This document shows positions 1-11,768 of a stretch of DNA of 64,000 nucleotides, in pieces. Within the stretch, counting starts at the first letter, position 1. Each line of letters begins with the position of its first letter. The DNA is taken from positions 13,293,731 to 13,357,730 of the forward strand of contig OV121085.1 of assembly GCA_921293015.1 (NCBI GenBank), read 5' to 3'. Source of the stretch: Phorcus lineatus (taxonomy: Eukaryota > Mollusca > Gastropoda > Trochida > Trochidae). The translations under genes and the position numbers were made by a program. The notes beneath the pieces were generated by a model. That model worked only from the letters and a program-made list of their open reading frames with translations. It ran no database searches and was not told where the DNA came from.

Positions 1-17
1 TTCACATGTACTTTAAC

Positions 18-88
18 AGATTTAAAAGAAAATGTTCGTCATAAAATGCCACTTCAGCGTTAATGTTATTTATATTAGATATAAATCG
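18..88 (+). repeat. Dispersed repeat segment, copy 1
   Basis: This stretch resembles 2215-2285 over about 70 bases at roughly 80% identity by eye: the same run from AAAAGAAAATG through the AAATGCCA and GCGTTAA blocks to TTAGATAT. The second copy is the target into which the LINE at 751-2195 was inserted. The family is unrecognised and no coding potential is visible. Confidence 0.7.
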
Positions 89-135
89 TATTTTTTAAAA
101 TCCAGACTTCCTTGAATATAGATTATCATTGATGT

Positions 136-268
136 ACACATGCTACCTTATGTTTTAGCACAAATACACATGCTACTTTATGTACTAGTACAAGGACACA
201 TGTTTCTTTATGTACAAGTACAAGGACACTTGCTACTTTATGTACAAGTTAGACGACAAATGCTACTG
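136..268 (+). repeat. 30-bp tandem repeat, about 4.5 copies
   Basis: The unit begins ACACATGCTACTTTATGTAC and recurs every 30 bases with substitutions. Because 30 is a multiple of three, one frame reads as a 10-residue repeat rich in L, Y, V and Q. That open frame is a by-product of the repeat rather than a gene. Confidence 0.85.
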
Positions 269-440
269 GTAACTGATAATTGTATTGAGGATATGTTTGA
301 CATCGAAATACATGCCAAATTAAAGAATTATCGGATTACTTATAATACTAATTTTATATTAAGGTGAATATATTTTGCTTGTTAATATTGTTTACGTTTT
401 CTTTGCTATACATTTGATATGTATTCACTTTTTTTTATTC

Positions 441-515
441 ACTACATCCCGCCCGAGGAAGTACTAAGTATATACGTGAAACGTCGTAATTTACAATAAA
501 GAAGTTTTATCTCAA
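441..515 (+). mobile_element. Penelope-like element terminus (fragment)
   Basis: The sequence reads CCGAGGA, then a short stem-like spacer, then GTGAAACGTCG and ACAATAAAGAAGTT. CGAAACGTC-type sequence followed closely by AATAAAGAAGTT is typical of Penelope-like element ends, where it lies at a degenerate hammerhead-ribozyme core. Three other loci here (5085-5150, 31425-31500, 59530-59632) share the AATAAAGAAGTTG end. No Penelope reverse transcriptase or GIY-YIG frame is visible. The ribozyme core (CTGATGA expected, CCGAGGA seen) looks decayed. The assignment is inference from the motif. Confidence 0.5.
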
Positions 516-708
516 AAGCTCTCTTTTCTTATCATTAGTAAAACATGTTTTTGTGTAACAATTTTAAGAAAGTGACGTAAAAAAATCTGTTTATTAACAA
601 TTTAAAAATCTAGGCTAAAACTAGCCAACAAATCCAATCAGGCTCTCTAGCCATGTACATAGACTGTAGCAATACCTTCATGAATACTAATATTTATATG
701 GTTGATCA

Positions 709-755
709 TATTTGTCAGTTGCATGGTATATTCAAAAGAAAATGTACGCCATGAA
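709..755 (-). repeat. Left copy of 47-bp direct repeat (target-site duplication)
   Basis: Identical over 47 bases to 2196-2242, the two copies bracketing the truncated LINE. It abuts the GAAT microsatellite that forms the LINE 3' tail. Perfect identity of the pair suggests a recent insertion. Confidence 0.8.
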
Positions 756-2195
756 TGAATGAATGAATGAATGAATGAATCTCTTTATTTCCTCCAGATT
801 TAGTCCGAAGATCATCATACATGTATATAAACACTTACATCAAGTAATTACAATACAGTCACAACAAGGAATATTTACAAAGAAGAGACAAAAATAACTA
901 GAATGTACACTTGAGTGAGGAGAGCAGGGTATACAGGTATTTACAGAAAAGTACAATCATACATCTCCATGACATTTCATTTATTTGATTAGTTATTGTT
1001 GATTCACCTCCAGAAAAGAGAGACAGCATTTCATCTTCAGTTAATAGTTCAATTTGTACATATATTTCAACATCAAATAGGTCAAGAAGTTTTGAGAAAA
1101 ACTTATTTCTGCCGTACATGTAGTCTTCACAGTGTAAGATAATGTGGCAGTCATAATCGTTACATTGTCTTTTACAGAGTTCACAATATTTTGAAAATTT
1201 TGCTCTTGAGTTTATTTGTACACAGAATGATAAAATATCCCTGTATTGTGGATACAAATACACCAGATTATAAAGTCTGTGAATACCAAAAGTAGTGTGA
1301 GTGAGGCGGTATCTGAACATATCCTGTCTCACTCTGACTTGAGTAGCCCATCTTTCATTTTCAGCTTCATTAATACAATGTACAACTATTTTACGCCATG
1401 AAGATTTACATGGAAACATTCCAGTATTTAGATAGTTACTAACATACGTATATAGGTTGTAGTTACGAACGGTTTCTAAAAGTGTGTCACAAATACTATG
1501 TGACGCTTGTGATCTATTTTGAAATGTAGCTATTTGTGCACAGAACAAGTCCTTAAAGGATGAGTTACATTGACTGTTGCAAAGTCTACCAAAGAATGAA
1601 AGTCTACATTTATTAATATAACCATCCATGCTCCACAAACCAAGATTTCCAAGTACAGAAGCAGAGGAAACACGTTTATTGAATCCCTGAATGTATCTAG
1701 CAAAGTATCTTTGTGTTCTTTCTACAAGATCATAATCTTTACCCTTTAGAACAGGTAGTAATTCACATCCATAGAAGCTTGTGGGAAGTATCATTCTTCT
1801 CCATATTCGTACAGAGGACATAGGGTGGAGATCAATACAATTTAAACCCAGGTTACTAAGAGAGTTTACCGATTGTCTTGCTTTCTGACAGTATGCTTTT
1901 ACTCTAGATTTACAGGATAAATTATATGAAAGTAAAACGCCACCATATTTTACATCATTACTTATTGCAATTACATCTTCCCCGAATGTGAAAGAATAAT
2001 TACCAGTTGGTTTCTTTGCCTTACGAAATATAATACAATTACTCTTGGAGCCATTGTAAGTAAGCCGCCACTTACAAGCATAGCTGTACACAGTATCGAG
2101 TGATGATTGAAGACCTTTAGGAGATGAAGAAGCAAGAGTAGTGTCATCAGCCAACAAGATACAGGGGATGTCAATACCGTAAACACTGATACCAT
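751..2195 (-). mobile_element. 5'-truncated non-LTR retrotransposon (LINE)
   Basis: The element reads on the minus strand from inside the reverse transcriptase palm (next to 2196) to a 3' tail at about 751-790. There AATAAA (plus-strand TTTATT at 784-789) is followed by an ATTC microsatellite. It is bounded by the 47-bp direct repeats 709-755 and 2196-2242. The 5' truncation, simple-repeat tail and flanking duplication are the signature of target-primed reverse transcription. The intact 437-codon frame and identical flanks indicate a young copy. The clade is uncertain, but its C-terminal C-x2-C-x9-H-x4-C motif has the same spacing as in the LINE at 48.5-52.4 kb. Confidence 0.9.
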
Positions 2196-2211
2196 TATTT
2201 GTCAGTTGCAT
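898..2211 (-). CDS. LINE reverse transcriptase, C-terminal part (truncated ORF2)
   Basis: 437 codons, open to a stop. The N-terminus enters at the catalytic palm: LLADD at residues 19-23 is the second catalytic aspartate pair (the usual YADD/FADD box), followed by the thumb and the long C-terminal region. A zinc-knuckle-like C-x2-C-x9-H-x4-C lies at about 343-361. Fingers, the first catalytic aspartate and the endonuclease are missing, so the fragment cannot be an active polymerase. The first five codons and the ATG itself come from the flanking target-site duplication (2196-2211), so the start codon is fortuitous. The usual KYLGV box reads KYGGV. Dead-on-arrival retrotransposon remnant. Confidence 0.9.
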   Translation of the reverse strand: MQLTNNGISVYGIDIPCILLADDTTLASSSPKGLQSSLDTVYSYACKWRLTYNGSKSNCIIFRKAKKPTGNYSFTFGEDVIAISNDVKYGGVLLSYNLSCKSRVKAYCQKARQSVNSLSNLGLNCIDLHPMSSVRIWRRMILPTSFYGCELLPVLKGKDYDLVERTQRYFARYIQGFNKRVSSASVLGNLGLWSMDGYINKCRLSFFGRLCNSQCNSSFKDLFCAQIATFQNRSQASHSICDTLLETVRNYNLYTYVSNYLNTGMFPCKSSWRKIVVHCINEAENERWATQVRVRQDMFRYRLTHTTFGIHRLYNLVYLYPQYRDILSFCVQINSRAKFSKYCELCKRQCNDYDCHIILHCEDYMYGRNKFFSKLLDLFDVEIYVQIELLTEDEMLSLFSGGESTITNQINEMSWRCMIVLFCKYLYTLLSSLKCTF

Positions 2212-2242
2212 GGTATATTCAAAAGAAAATGTACGCCATGAA
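2196..2242 (-). repeat. Right copy of 47-bp direct repeat
   Basis: Perfect match to 709-755. It continues beyond 2242 into the dispersed repeat also seen at 18-88, so the LINE landed inside a pre-existing repeat copy. Confidence 0.8.
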
Positions 2243-2285
2243 ATGCCAATTTAGCGTTAACGCTATTTATGTTAGATATTTAATC

Positions 2286-3910
2286 TGTTAGCTTATTTCA
2301 AATTCTTAATTCTTTTAATCTCGTAACGAAGGCAACATATCGAGGGTAATATCTTTCATACAATGAATATACCAAAAATACTTAGTACTGATTACATGAG
2401 AATACGTTTCTTTAGTGACAATTACGAAGGACACGTATTTTTGTTAGTCGTCTTTTGGCGTTCAAAGTAAATTGAATATTTTGATCGTAGGCTTGCCATT
2501 ATCTGTTTATCTTCAACTAGGAATCCGAGGAAGGACAAAACTGGCATTCCTGGTGTAAACGTAAATGTGTAGTTTGATTTGAGCTCTTGTATAATGTCGT
2601 TTATAAATTTCAGTTGAAACTTGAAATTTGAAATTCCCTCCTGATTGGCTCTGAAAACAAAAGTGTGAACTAAGAGCTGGAGTTACAATCCCCTTTCCTC
2701 TAGACAAGACGAAAGCGTCTTTTCTTGTAGTTTGAAAGTTTTGAAGGTTAAATCGACGTAGACATTTCATAAGCTGTCCTTAATCAAAATCGGATACAGT
2801 GAAGAGCATCTGGGTAATCAAGGATGCTGATGCTGGCGGGTTTAATTTATTGTGGTGAAAACCTCGTGTCATTCTAAGAATTATTAAATCTTTTTCAATT
2901 TGACTTGACTCAGGTTTTGTAAGAAATTGCTTTATGTTTGATTACTATTGTGAAGTTATGAATATGTCTCAGCGACAAGGGCGCTCGCTTTACCCCGTAC
3001 TGTTAACGAAAATTATTCATCTCTCTAAAACCCATTTGCTTACAATTAAAATATGAGAGATGTATAAATCAAGGCGCTGTACAAAAAACGTCAGTTTCTT
3101 TATGTAACCTGTACACGCTCTGAGTGACATGACGGAATGTCTCAAAACGAGAATCTAGGACGGGAGTGTATAAATAACTTTATAACTGAAATACCGTGAC
3201 TGTTGTAAAATAGCAGACATTTTAGTTCTCGCTTGACGTTTTCTCCGATGTTATTTTCGTGCACGTGACATCCGGATCCGTATTTATGATATCCAAGTTT
3301 CCAATGTTTCATAAACGTGAATTTTGGGTCCAGGTGTTTATCAATTGAAAAAATTATAAAACTTTAAAAGTATTTTGATAGTTTTCTGAGCTAAAATTCG
3401 TGATAGGTGAGGATTTGATTGAAAGTGACAATACCTACACCAAAACATCCCATTATTCTTTTTAACTATTTGTATGTCATCCGCGTACGGAAAAATAATA
3501 AAAAGTCGCTTTTGAAACAACAAACGATATGTGATAAACTACCGATCGATTTTAGATGTTCTATTTCTAGCCAAGGAATCACCCGATGTATATAAAGGGT
3601 ATTACAAGTTAACTATGTCGTTAAAGATGTTGCTATATTCAAGAAGAGAACATAAAACATAAAGTTGTTTGAATACATGACGTTATCACGTCTTGTTATT
3701 ATGTTTGGTGAATAAGCAGATTTATGAGTTTTTGCAAAGGAACCGGGTAAGAAAAGAACTTTTGGAGACACAATGGATTTGATTATCACGGAGGAAAAAA
3801 ATTAGAAGAAAAAGAATTTACTTATTTGAGTTGCTGTAATGAAGTCCATTTCAGTGTCTACTCTTGCAGTTTTTCTGCAACATGTTACATGTTACCTGAC
3901 ATCCGTCAGT

Positions 3911-3913
<3 letters not shown>
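2286..3913. other. No gene seen
   Basis: AT-rich sequence without a convincing open frame, splice-bounded exon or repeat. Short frames at 2513-2770 and 3341-3523 (minus) have no protein-like features. Confidence 0.5.

Positions 3914-3962
<49 letters not shown>
3914..3962. repeat. TA dinucleotide microsatellite
   Basis: An uninterrupted TA run of about 49 bases. Frames crossing it read alternating I and Y and are artefacts. Confidence 0.95.
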
Positions 3963-3965
<3 letters not shown>

Positions 3966-5084
3966 AGCAATACAACCAAGGCACAATGTTTTTCGTTACA
4001 ATATATAGGGCAGGTACCCTCGGTTATTCAATTCATGCTATTATTGTCTTTGGAATTTGGGCCTCTCTCCGTTCGAGTTTCAAATTAATTTTACATCCTT
4101 TAACAAGTCATTTATTTAGTATTTTAGCTTTCCACTTCTGACTAGGAATCATGGTTTCATGGTTACTCTATGGATTCTGATTTTCCATTCAGAAAATAGA
4201 TATAAAACCTTGATCGAACACCCAAGTCAACCATTCAGCCAACATGTTTTTGAGGTAATACAAATCGTATTAATACTCTTCAACTGCTATTTACAAAAAA
4301 ACCCACTAAAACCATGCTCAAATGTGTTTTGAGTGAATAATTTGAAAATCATATCCGTCAATGTAAAAAGTTCACTTCCAAAATGGCAAAACTGTAGAAC
4401 TGAATGGAACCATGATCGCGCAGGTTAAATAGATTTAATTCAGCTCTTTCTACGTAACCCCATTTGTGTTTTGACATTTTGAAAATCTTACCTGAAATGT
4501 CCCCACGATGTCAGCAAAAGTGTCCAACAAAATGCTTATTTTGCGATAAATCTTTTAAACCAGCTTCTGCCATCATGTAAACCAGTTGATGCCAGTTTAA
4601 TCGAACTGATATCCACGTACTCATACGTTCACGTATGCACGTCACGCTTATAGAAGATTACGTGATTGGAAAGAGGTCCATTTCAAAACACATATATTTA
4701 TTTAAATAATTTAGTCTATGCTGTGTTTTTAACGAATTAAACAAAATTCATATTGGTCAAACCGGTAGTTATAATTGATAAGAAATTCGATTTTTGAATT
4801 TGAAATTAGGGTAGTTAGGTCTCTATTAATAATTGTGTCGGTCAATGACTACAATACCTTGAATGAATAATTTACAATCTGAATAATTCTGATATGAATT
4901 GTTGAATAAATGTTTGGTTAATACGTTTTTTTTTCATGTTTTATATTTTGAATTTTGTTATTTGAAGTAATATGTAGCGCATGAAGGAATTATAAGTTGC
5001 AAATTTCCCAAATCAGAATGGCTAGAGTCTTCGAAGAATCATTGCCATTGAAATACATGAACATATAAAAAACAAATTTTTGGA
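3963..5084. other. No gene seen
   Basis: AT-rich, no supported feature. Confidence 0.5.
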
Positions 5085-5150
5085 TTACAACTTCTTTATT
5101 GGGAACAAACACGTTTCGGAGTTAACGGTTACACCTTCATCATATGGATT
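5085..5150 (-). mobile_element. Penelope-like element terminus (fragment)
   Basis: On the minus strand: ATGATGAAGG, a short imperfect hairpin (GGTGTAA against TTAACTCC), then CCGAAACGTG and CCCAATAAAGAAGTTGTAATCC. The order TGATGA, stem, GAAAC is that of a hammerhead-ribozyme core as found in Penelope-like element terminal repeats. The end AATAAAGAAGTTGT matches the copies at 441-515, 31425-31500 and 59530-59632. No associated protein frame is present. Confidence 0.55.
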
Positions 5151-6345
5151 GTAGAATGCAATAAATGCAAAGCAAAGAACACACAATTTTTAGGAAAGTC
5201 TATAATGTGAACGTGAGCAGGTTAAAAATAAATGAATAATAAATATTTATTAATCGCATATATATCAAAATTACTAACGGTATTGACACAAACATATTTA
5301 AGTTAATATACCAAACTTGTTGATAATTTGAATATTATTTTATGTTGTTAAACATTACGTCATATCATCTTCTGAATATTTATTCAAATTATTCCTTTTT
5401 TTCATGAGTAAACGTTGTTTGATGTGACAGAAGGCAACATTTCATTATTCTGTATCATATTCTGAAATTTCATTTCACTCTCATTTTCCTACCTTTAAAT
5501 ACTTTCAATTGTTAATCTTATGATTTTGCTTTACCGTAGTGCAAACATCATGTTATTTAGGTTTAGTTTTTAGTTTCGTAAATTATGGTCACTATTAATC
5601 ATTGTAATTTAAATAAGGTTACTCTTTCAATTGACCGATGACAAAATCAACTTAAGGAAATTTATGAACATTTCGGTGACGAAATCATCATGTCAGTTGG
5701 AATTCTGCTAAGCGGAAATTAGAGTTTTGGAAATTTCAGCAAAAATATATTGAGAAGGCCAATACTGGTTACTCTATTGTGAATGAAGTTATTAATTCAA
5801 ATGAACTTTAACCTCAATGTGACCAGTATGAAAACTAAAAATTATAATAATTACAACTTCAACTTCAGGAAATTTATCAATATTTGTAATGGTGCTTATA
5901 AGATTTTATAAATTCTTTTAGTAATGAATACCCATTCAGAATCATAACAAAGTAAATATTTTCTTCTGAATATTTCATCAATTCTTTATTCAAATTCGAA
6001 AACTGATTTTGAAGCATGTTTGTAATCTACAGATGGAAGACATTAAACGAGGCAAATCTGTCTTATCATTGGGCATTTAGCTAAATCAGAAATTAGGCAT
6101 TGGTATTCAACCAAACATCCCCCAAAAAACATGTAACCGGAAGGAAGTAATAAGTATCTTAAGTTCGTTAGTTTCTGAAGCCCACACCTTTCCAAATTTG
6201 AATCGGATTGTTTAATTCTCTTTTATCCATTGATTCGATGTTGGGTCACTTAACAATTCAATAAATATCCAACAAAAACAACGTAATAGAAACTGTTATA
6301 ACCAGACATGACGGCGCTTTCACAATCAACATTTTCGTTATTGAA
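5151..6345. other. No gene seen
   Basis: AT-rich, no supported feature. Any upstream body of the 5085-5150 element would lie here but is not recognisable. Confidence 0.5.
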
Positions 6346-6540
6346 TACACTTGAAATTCCAGCAAAAACTATGGTCAAAGCACCTAAATGTTTCACAAGA
6401 AAAAAATACAATCAAGTTAATATATCTATTTAGAAAGAAAACTTGCAATATCCAGCAAAATCTATGGTTAGAGCACATAAATGTTTCACAGGAAAAAGAT
6501 ACAAACAAGTTAATATATCTATTTAGAAATAAACTTGAAA
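6346..6540. repeat. Tandem duplication, about 91-bp unit, two copies
   Basis: The block from CCAGCAAAAACTATGG through AATGTTTCACA to TTAATATATCTATTTAGAAA recurs once, about 91 bases later, at high identity. Open frames on both strands cross it and repeat with it. I see no function. Confidence 0.8.
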
Positions 6541-8451
6541 AACCCAGTAGCAACAAAAAACAACCGGTTTTCTTCCTTGTTTCAATACAATTAAAGGAAG
6601 ATGATTAAATGTAACATCATTAACAGTAAAGGGGTTTTGCCTGAATCATGAAAGATGTACAATATTCGTTCATCTGATACTCAAATGAAATCCCCATTTT
6701 TTCACTGTCCACAAATGTTGCTCAAGTCATTTCTAGTGTGAAACTATATTCAATTCTCCGGTGGGAAGAGAACCAGTTTGAAAAATTGAGTCTATTAAAC
6801 GATTGGTTACTTCCGAGATTTTCATTCGTATTGTTAACATTCCGTCAATCTTAGGTTTAGGACTTTCGAAATCAATAACGATAAACCGTTGTGCAATTAG
6901 CAAAGTGGTTGTCTTGAGTGTTACGCAACCCCGGAGAATGATAAATCCCGTCATAAGAATAACTTTACAACAATGCAAAGGGCTATTAAATGTAAATATA
7001 GTCTCGTTCTATCTTCGTCTTTCAGTTTCAGAAACGCATTTACTTTCCGCTATGTTTTTGCTTAAAAATATGCATTAGTTTCGTCATTTGACATTAACTT
7101 TCATAAATCATGCCCTTTCACCATTGTTGTCGTCACGTCATGCTTGGCTGATTCTTGTAAACAGTGTTATTATTGTATATAATATACACGTCGCTGTTAA
7201 GATGTTGAGATAGTATTGAGGCAACAAACAACTATATATGTTTATCATGAAGTAGATATGCTTCCTGTTTACGGTAAAAAAAATTCACGACCTTGTTTAC
7301 AGGAGAAAAAACAAAGAGTAAAGTGAATACGCTTTTACGCTTCTGACCTTTAGACAATTGATAAATACAGCTTTTGATCCCGCAGCTCATACTTAGTCAC
7401 CTACGTATTTTGACTTAAACAAAGAATTATAGATCTAGATGAACAAAGTGCAATAAATTGTCCCCCTGTATACTATTGTCATCTGATTACTCGTTTATTT
7501 GCTGTAAAATCTTTGTGCTTTCTCAAAAGGTTTGAAAACAGCAGCAAACATGGCTGAAATATACAAAGATATTCCTCACAAACCGTTCATGCATGAAATA
7601 TATCATATATTTTAAGCACAATTGGCTAAATATCGTCGTTTTGGTCAACATCTTCTATGAAATATGAAAGTTTTCATGGAAATGCGATAGTGATTTTTCC
7701 TGGTTTTTACTTTGAGTTAAAATTGCAATGTACATGATTTATGGTGATCAATGACAGCTTAACAGACATATGACTAAAAGCGCCATGTGTAAGTCGAAGT
7801 AACGTAATCGGCTTTTGTATGAAGGGGAGAATTATATATGATTAAAACGGTGACAGAATTGCACTTGAAGATATCAATTTCCCTCCTAGTGAAAGGAACA
7901 TTAACTTGAAGAGTGACAAGCGGTTGTAAAGTTAATGCACTTGAAACCAAGTTCCCACAAAATCGTTAAAATTTCATCAATTTCGATTGTCGAAATGATA
8001 TAACTCCATTATGTCATTCCCTCCACACGTAAAAGACACTATCATTAAAACGTTCGAGAAATTCCCAATAAGTATTATCTTCCTACGGTGCTTTCCCAAT
8101 CAATTCTAACCATCGCACTTTCCCTACGTAATAAATTGGCCGTACGACTATACAATCGATAAACCATTTTGTCAAAGTCATTGAGTGATTGTAACTCCTA
8201 CGCTATACACTTAATGACAACTATTTGCTAAAGTCGATCGAAGCCGAGGCCAGCCCATCCTGTATAATCAAACATCTGAACTGTTACTGCGTATAATTGT
8301 ACAGACTGACAATAACGGACAGAAATCAATTAAGTGTTTTGCCTGTATATGTCTGTAACCATGTGTGAATGATATATTTCCCTCACAGAATTTTTATCTA
8401 ATTGGAAAGGCATCATTAGCATTTATATACAATACAAAAGAAATGCAAACA
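6541..8451. other. No gene seen
   Basis: AT-rich sequence. Opposed frames at 6733-6978 and 6803-7078 overlap each other and lack recognisable features. Confidence 0.5.
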
Positions 8452-8800
8452 CTTAAAGGGGTAGTATCCATTTCTTTTAAAGAATTATTTCTTGAGGTTT
8501 ACTTTTTAAGTTCATGGAACATGAATTATATTCAGAGGTCAAAACATTTTCATTCCTCAACCCGATGATTGGTATAGTCGTAAATGAAATAATCAAGTAT
8601 GAAGCAAAAACTAAAGGCGGCCATTTTTGTGTGAACATCTTTTAATCAGTTGAATAGTAAACTTAACAGATCATGGTACATTCGTTTTAAAACTTTTTCT
8701 TTTGATCGAAAAACATTGTCATTCAAATTGAACCATTTATTCACTTTTTCATGAGATCAGTTTAATCATTTTAAAAAAAACGTGCAACTGCCCCTTTAAA
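8452..8800. mobile_element. Short TIR element (MITE-like), family M, copy 1
   Basis: It starts TTAAAGGGGTAGT and ends in the inverted form ACTGCCCCTTTAA, giving terminal inverted repeats of about 13 bases around roughly 350 bp of non-coding AT-rich DNA. Internal blocks such as ATTTTTGTGTGAACA and CATGGTACATTCGTTTTAA recur in other copies. Related copies: 25136-25507, 36958-37401, and 28725-29092 and 42578-42770 in reverse. No transposase, so non-autonomous. Superfamily unassigned. Confidence 0.7.
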
Positions 8801-10314
8801 TCATAGACAATATATCTAAGGCTAATTGATAATATATACTTAGGACTAAAGAGAAATTGTTTATATTCATTAGAAAAAGAGCGATGAAGGTACTTCTTAA
8901 CCCAAAGTTCATGAAAACGTACACATGGGTAATAAATTCCTTACAAAACACAATTTCGACCAATTCCCGGGTGATTTATCGAGAAGTCTTTGGGATATTG
9001 TACAGCGCTTAATTGATTGTATATTCTGTACATATGTTAAACGGGACCTGTGCTGATTAACATTTTCTCTGACTACTTGAATTCCTTTAAGTACATTATA
9101 CTGTACTTAAATCTTTATAATGACTAAATGCGATGGGAGGAATGTCTGATGAATGAAATGCAATGAGAATGAAATATCAACTTATAAATTGTATATAAAT
9201 ACTAATGAAATGTAGAATAGAAATTGAATCTTAATGATAAGCGTCTAGTTAGCTTCTTTACAATGTCAACATGGGCTGGTAGAAAAGCTGTACGTGTCTT
9301 TATTGCAATGTCATCCCTTCCTTTGAAAGCCTTTTTAACAACCCCATGGCTGGGTAATGACAAATATTTTTTTTACCAATCTAGCAAGATATTTCTTTAC
9401 AAGTGAAACCAAATCAATATTAAATGGGTATAAAGAAGTCCCTAATTTTATATCTTCGAGTATGATATGGATTCGAACCTGTTCGAGATATACTCCTAAT
9501 GCAAAATGGTCCTGCAAACAATCGGGAAAACTCAACAGTGACAATGTTAAAGATTAATTTGAAATAACTGTTACTATGTTTTCAAAATATTATGTAATTA
9601 ATATAATTTCAAACAATATGCATATGGCACATATATCTACTGTTAAGCCTGTGTATAACTAATCGTAGTAACTTCAAATGTTCTTATGCAGTTATGCAGT
9701 GATGTCACCAATATGTATATGAATATCTTCACTGGATATATATTGATACATCAGTACTGCATAAATATCTTAAAGTTTCATATACACAATTTAAACTTCC
9801 TACTTACTTCATTCGCAGTCTGAACTAATGCCATCTACACTATATTTAAGAAGCAGAATTTATACACGTTCATTTCCTAGATAATGACAGTAGTCCGAGT
9901 GAAATATATCCGGCTCATATTCCTGTGGGATAAGAGTAACTAATTACCTTTGAGTATCAACCTTGGGTATGACATTCAATTAGTTTCCTTGGATAAAACT
10001 CACTCAGTCACACGAGGCAGTCTACAGAGCACTCGCTGTGCTGCTAATGATCTGACTATCCTTAATATAATATCACAAACACAGCCAACAATGGACGTGT
10101 ATCTAAACCATGCAAACAGATGGTAAATGACCACTTAATAAAGAGCAGCCATTATTGATAAACCTTTGAATAAACAAATAAGATGCAGATTTTACTCTGC
10201 GTGTGTGTGTGAGTGCGTGTGTGTCTGTTCACTGGCTTAAAAACGTTTTGAAGTTAAACATAGTATAAATCCTAGAGCTTGAGGGGCATTATCGCCTGAA
10301 GTAGCAGGTGTAAT
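8801..10314. other. No gene seen
   Basis: AT-rich DNA with a short GT-rich stretch at about 10200-10225. A tRNA B-box-like GATTCGAACC at 9469 lacks the rest of a tRNA. Confidence 0.5.
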
Positions 10315-10327
10315 CGTTGGAAGTAAT

Positions 10328-10363
<36 letters not shown>

Positions 10364-10807
10364 ATAATAGTAGTAGTTGTAGTAATAGTAGTAGTAGACC
10401 TAACAGTAGAACTAACAGTAGTAATTGTGGGAGTAGAGAAACAATAAAAGTAATAGAAATACTAGCAGCAGTACTGGTAGTTGAAGTGGTAACAACAGCA
10501 GCAGCAGTAGCAGTAGCAGTAGCAGTAGTGTTGGTTGTTGTGGTAACAACAGCAGTAGTTGAAGTGGTAGCTGCAGCAGTAGTGATTGTAGTTGTAGTGG
10601 TTGAAGTCATACAAGTAGCAGGAGTAGTAGTAGTTGTAGTTGCAGTGGCAACAGCAGCAGAAGTAGTAATTTTGGAAGTAGCTGTAGAAGTAGTACTAGT
10701 AGCAGAAACATTAGTAGTAGTAGTAGTAGTAGTAATAGCAGTACTGGTGGTAGTAGTAGTAGTACTAGCAGCAGCAATAACAGTAGCAGCAGCAGTAATA
10801 GTAGTAC

Positions 10808-10844
<37 letters not shown>

Positions 10845-10870
10845 TTTAGTTTTAGTAGTAGTAGAAGGGG
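10315..10870. repeat. TAG-type trinucleotide repeat domain
   Basis: About 550 bases of imperfect GTA/GTT/GCA triplets, pure at 10325-10375 and near 10810-10850. Long low-complexity frames on both strands (poly-V/A on plus; poly-T or poly-L on minus) are by-products. Confidence 0.95.
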
Positions 10871-11585
10871 AAAGAAGAAGAACGTTGTCATCAGTAGTTA
10901 TATTATGAAAAGATGTTTTAAACTTTAGTTCTAAGAGTATGATAAGATTTTAAAATAAGTTGATTAACAATACAGAGAATACCAATTTTACAATTTAAAG
11001 AAACACTCATTAATGAAATAATCGATACGTCATGCATTAAATTTCTCCAACTATAAGTTAGTTATCACATATTTTACTGAGCGGTCTTAACGTTACTACG
11101 TTTTGTAACTTCTTTCCAATTTTGACAATTTATAACCTACTACATAATCAAGGTAATTAAAGTGCAATGTAGTACATTTTGAGGACTGACCAAACATGCT
11201 ATATGCGTGAAATGTATGATTGATGTGACAGCCATCACTCAAATCGATCGGCGCGTGAATGAAATACGTTCCGGTCGATAGTAGGAGTGTTAGCACAAGA
11301 ATCACGCAGCTGTGACGTAGGAGCGATTTCGTGACGTCACAATGGTACCGGGGGATGTAGTATTTTCCATACCAATGGCTTGACGTCAGAATAGTTTTCC
11401 ACCCTCTAGGTTGTTAATGTAACCTCTGTAAACCTATGAATATTTTATCAATACTTACCTTTAGATGAGAGAATGACTTACTTGCACATGTAGATATGGA
11501 TTGTATAACTTATACATGCATATCAATTTTCACTTGTGAGATGTGTAGTTGTGCATCAACTTTCTCCCCATATATGCTCCCTATG
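10871..11585. other. Spacer between two inverted trinucleotide arrays
   Basis: Unique AT-rich DNA between the arrays, locally more GC-rich around 11240-11400. A minus-strand frame is open for about 107 codons (11096-11419) but overlaps open frames in other phases, so it is not called. Confidence 0.5.
11332..11339. promoter_or_regulatory. CRE/ATF palindrome TGACGTCA
   Basis: Exact octamer bound by CREB/ATF bZIP proteins. TGACGTAG and TGACGTCAG variants lie within 70 bases. No gene start is visible beside it, so function is unproven. Confidence 0.35.
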
Positions 11586-11727
11586 CTGCTTCCACGACGA
11601 CTACTACCACTACTTCTTTTACTACTACTACTACTTCTACAACTACATGTATTATTACTACCACCATTACTACAGCTATTGCTACTACTTCCACTACTAC
11701 TACTACTACCACCACTACTACAGCTAT

Positions 11728-11768
<41 letters not shown>

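Noticed and set aside
140..367. 75-codon frame with a repeating MLLYVLVQGH pattern
   Set aside because: Explained by the 30-bp tandem repeat, whose unit is a multiple of three.
3826..4141. Two plus-strand frames of 60 and 100 codons
   Set aside because: Both are kept open by the TA microsatellite (alternating I/Y) and have no other features.
9469..9478. GATTCGAACC, a tRNA B-box-like decamer
   Set aside because: No A box, anticodon arm or acceptor stem can be folded around it.
10272..10908. Long frames of poly-valine/alanine or poly-leucine/threonine on both strands
   Set aside because: They are translations of the GTA/TAG triplet array in every phase, with no unique sequence attached.
11096..11419. 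Minus-strand frame of about 107 codons with a hydrophobic segment (LVLTLLLSTG) after a GTG
   Set aside because: No ATG start, no splice support, and other phases over the GC-richer part are also open, so length alone is not evidence.
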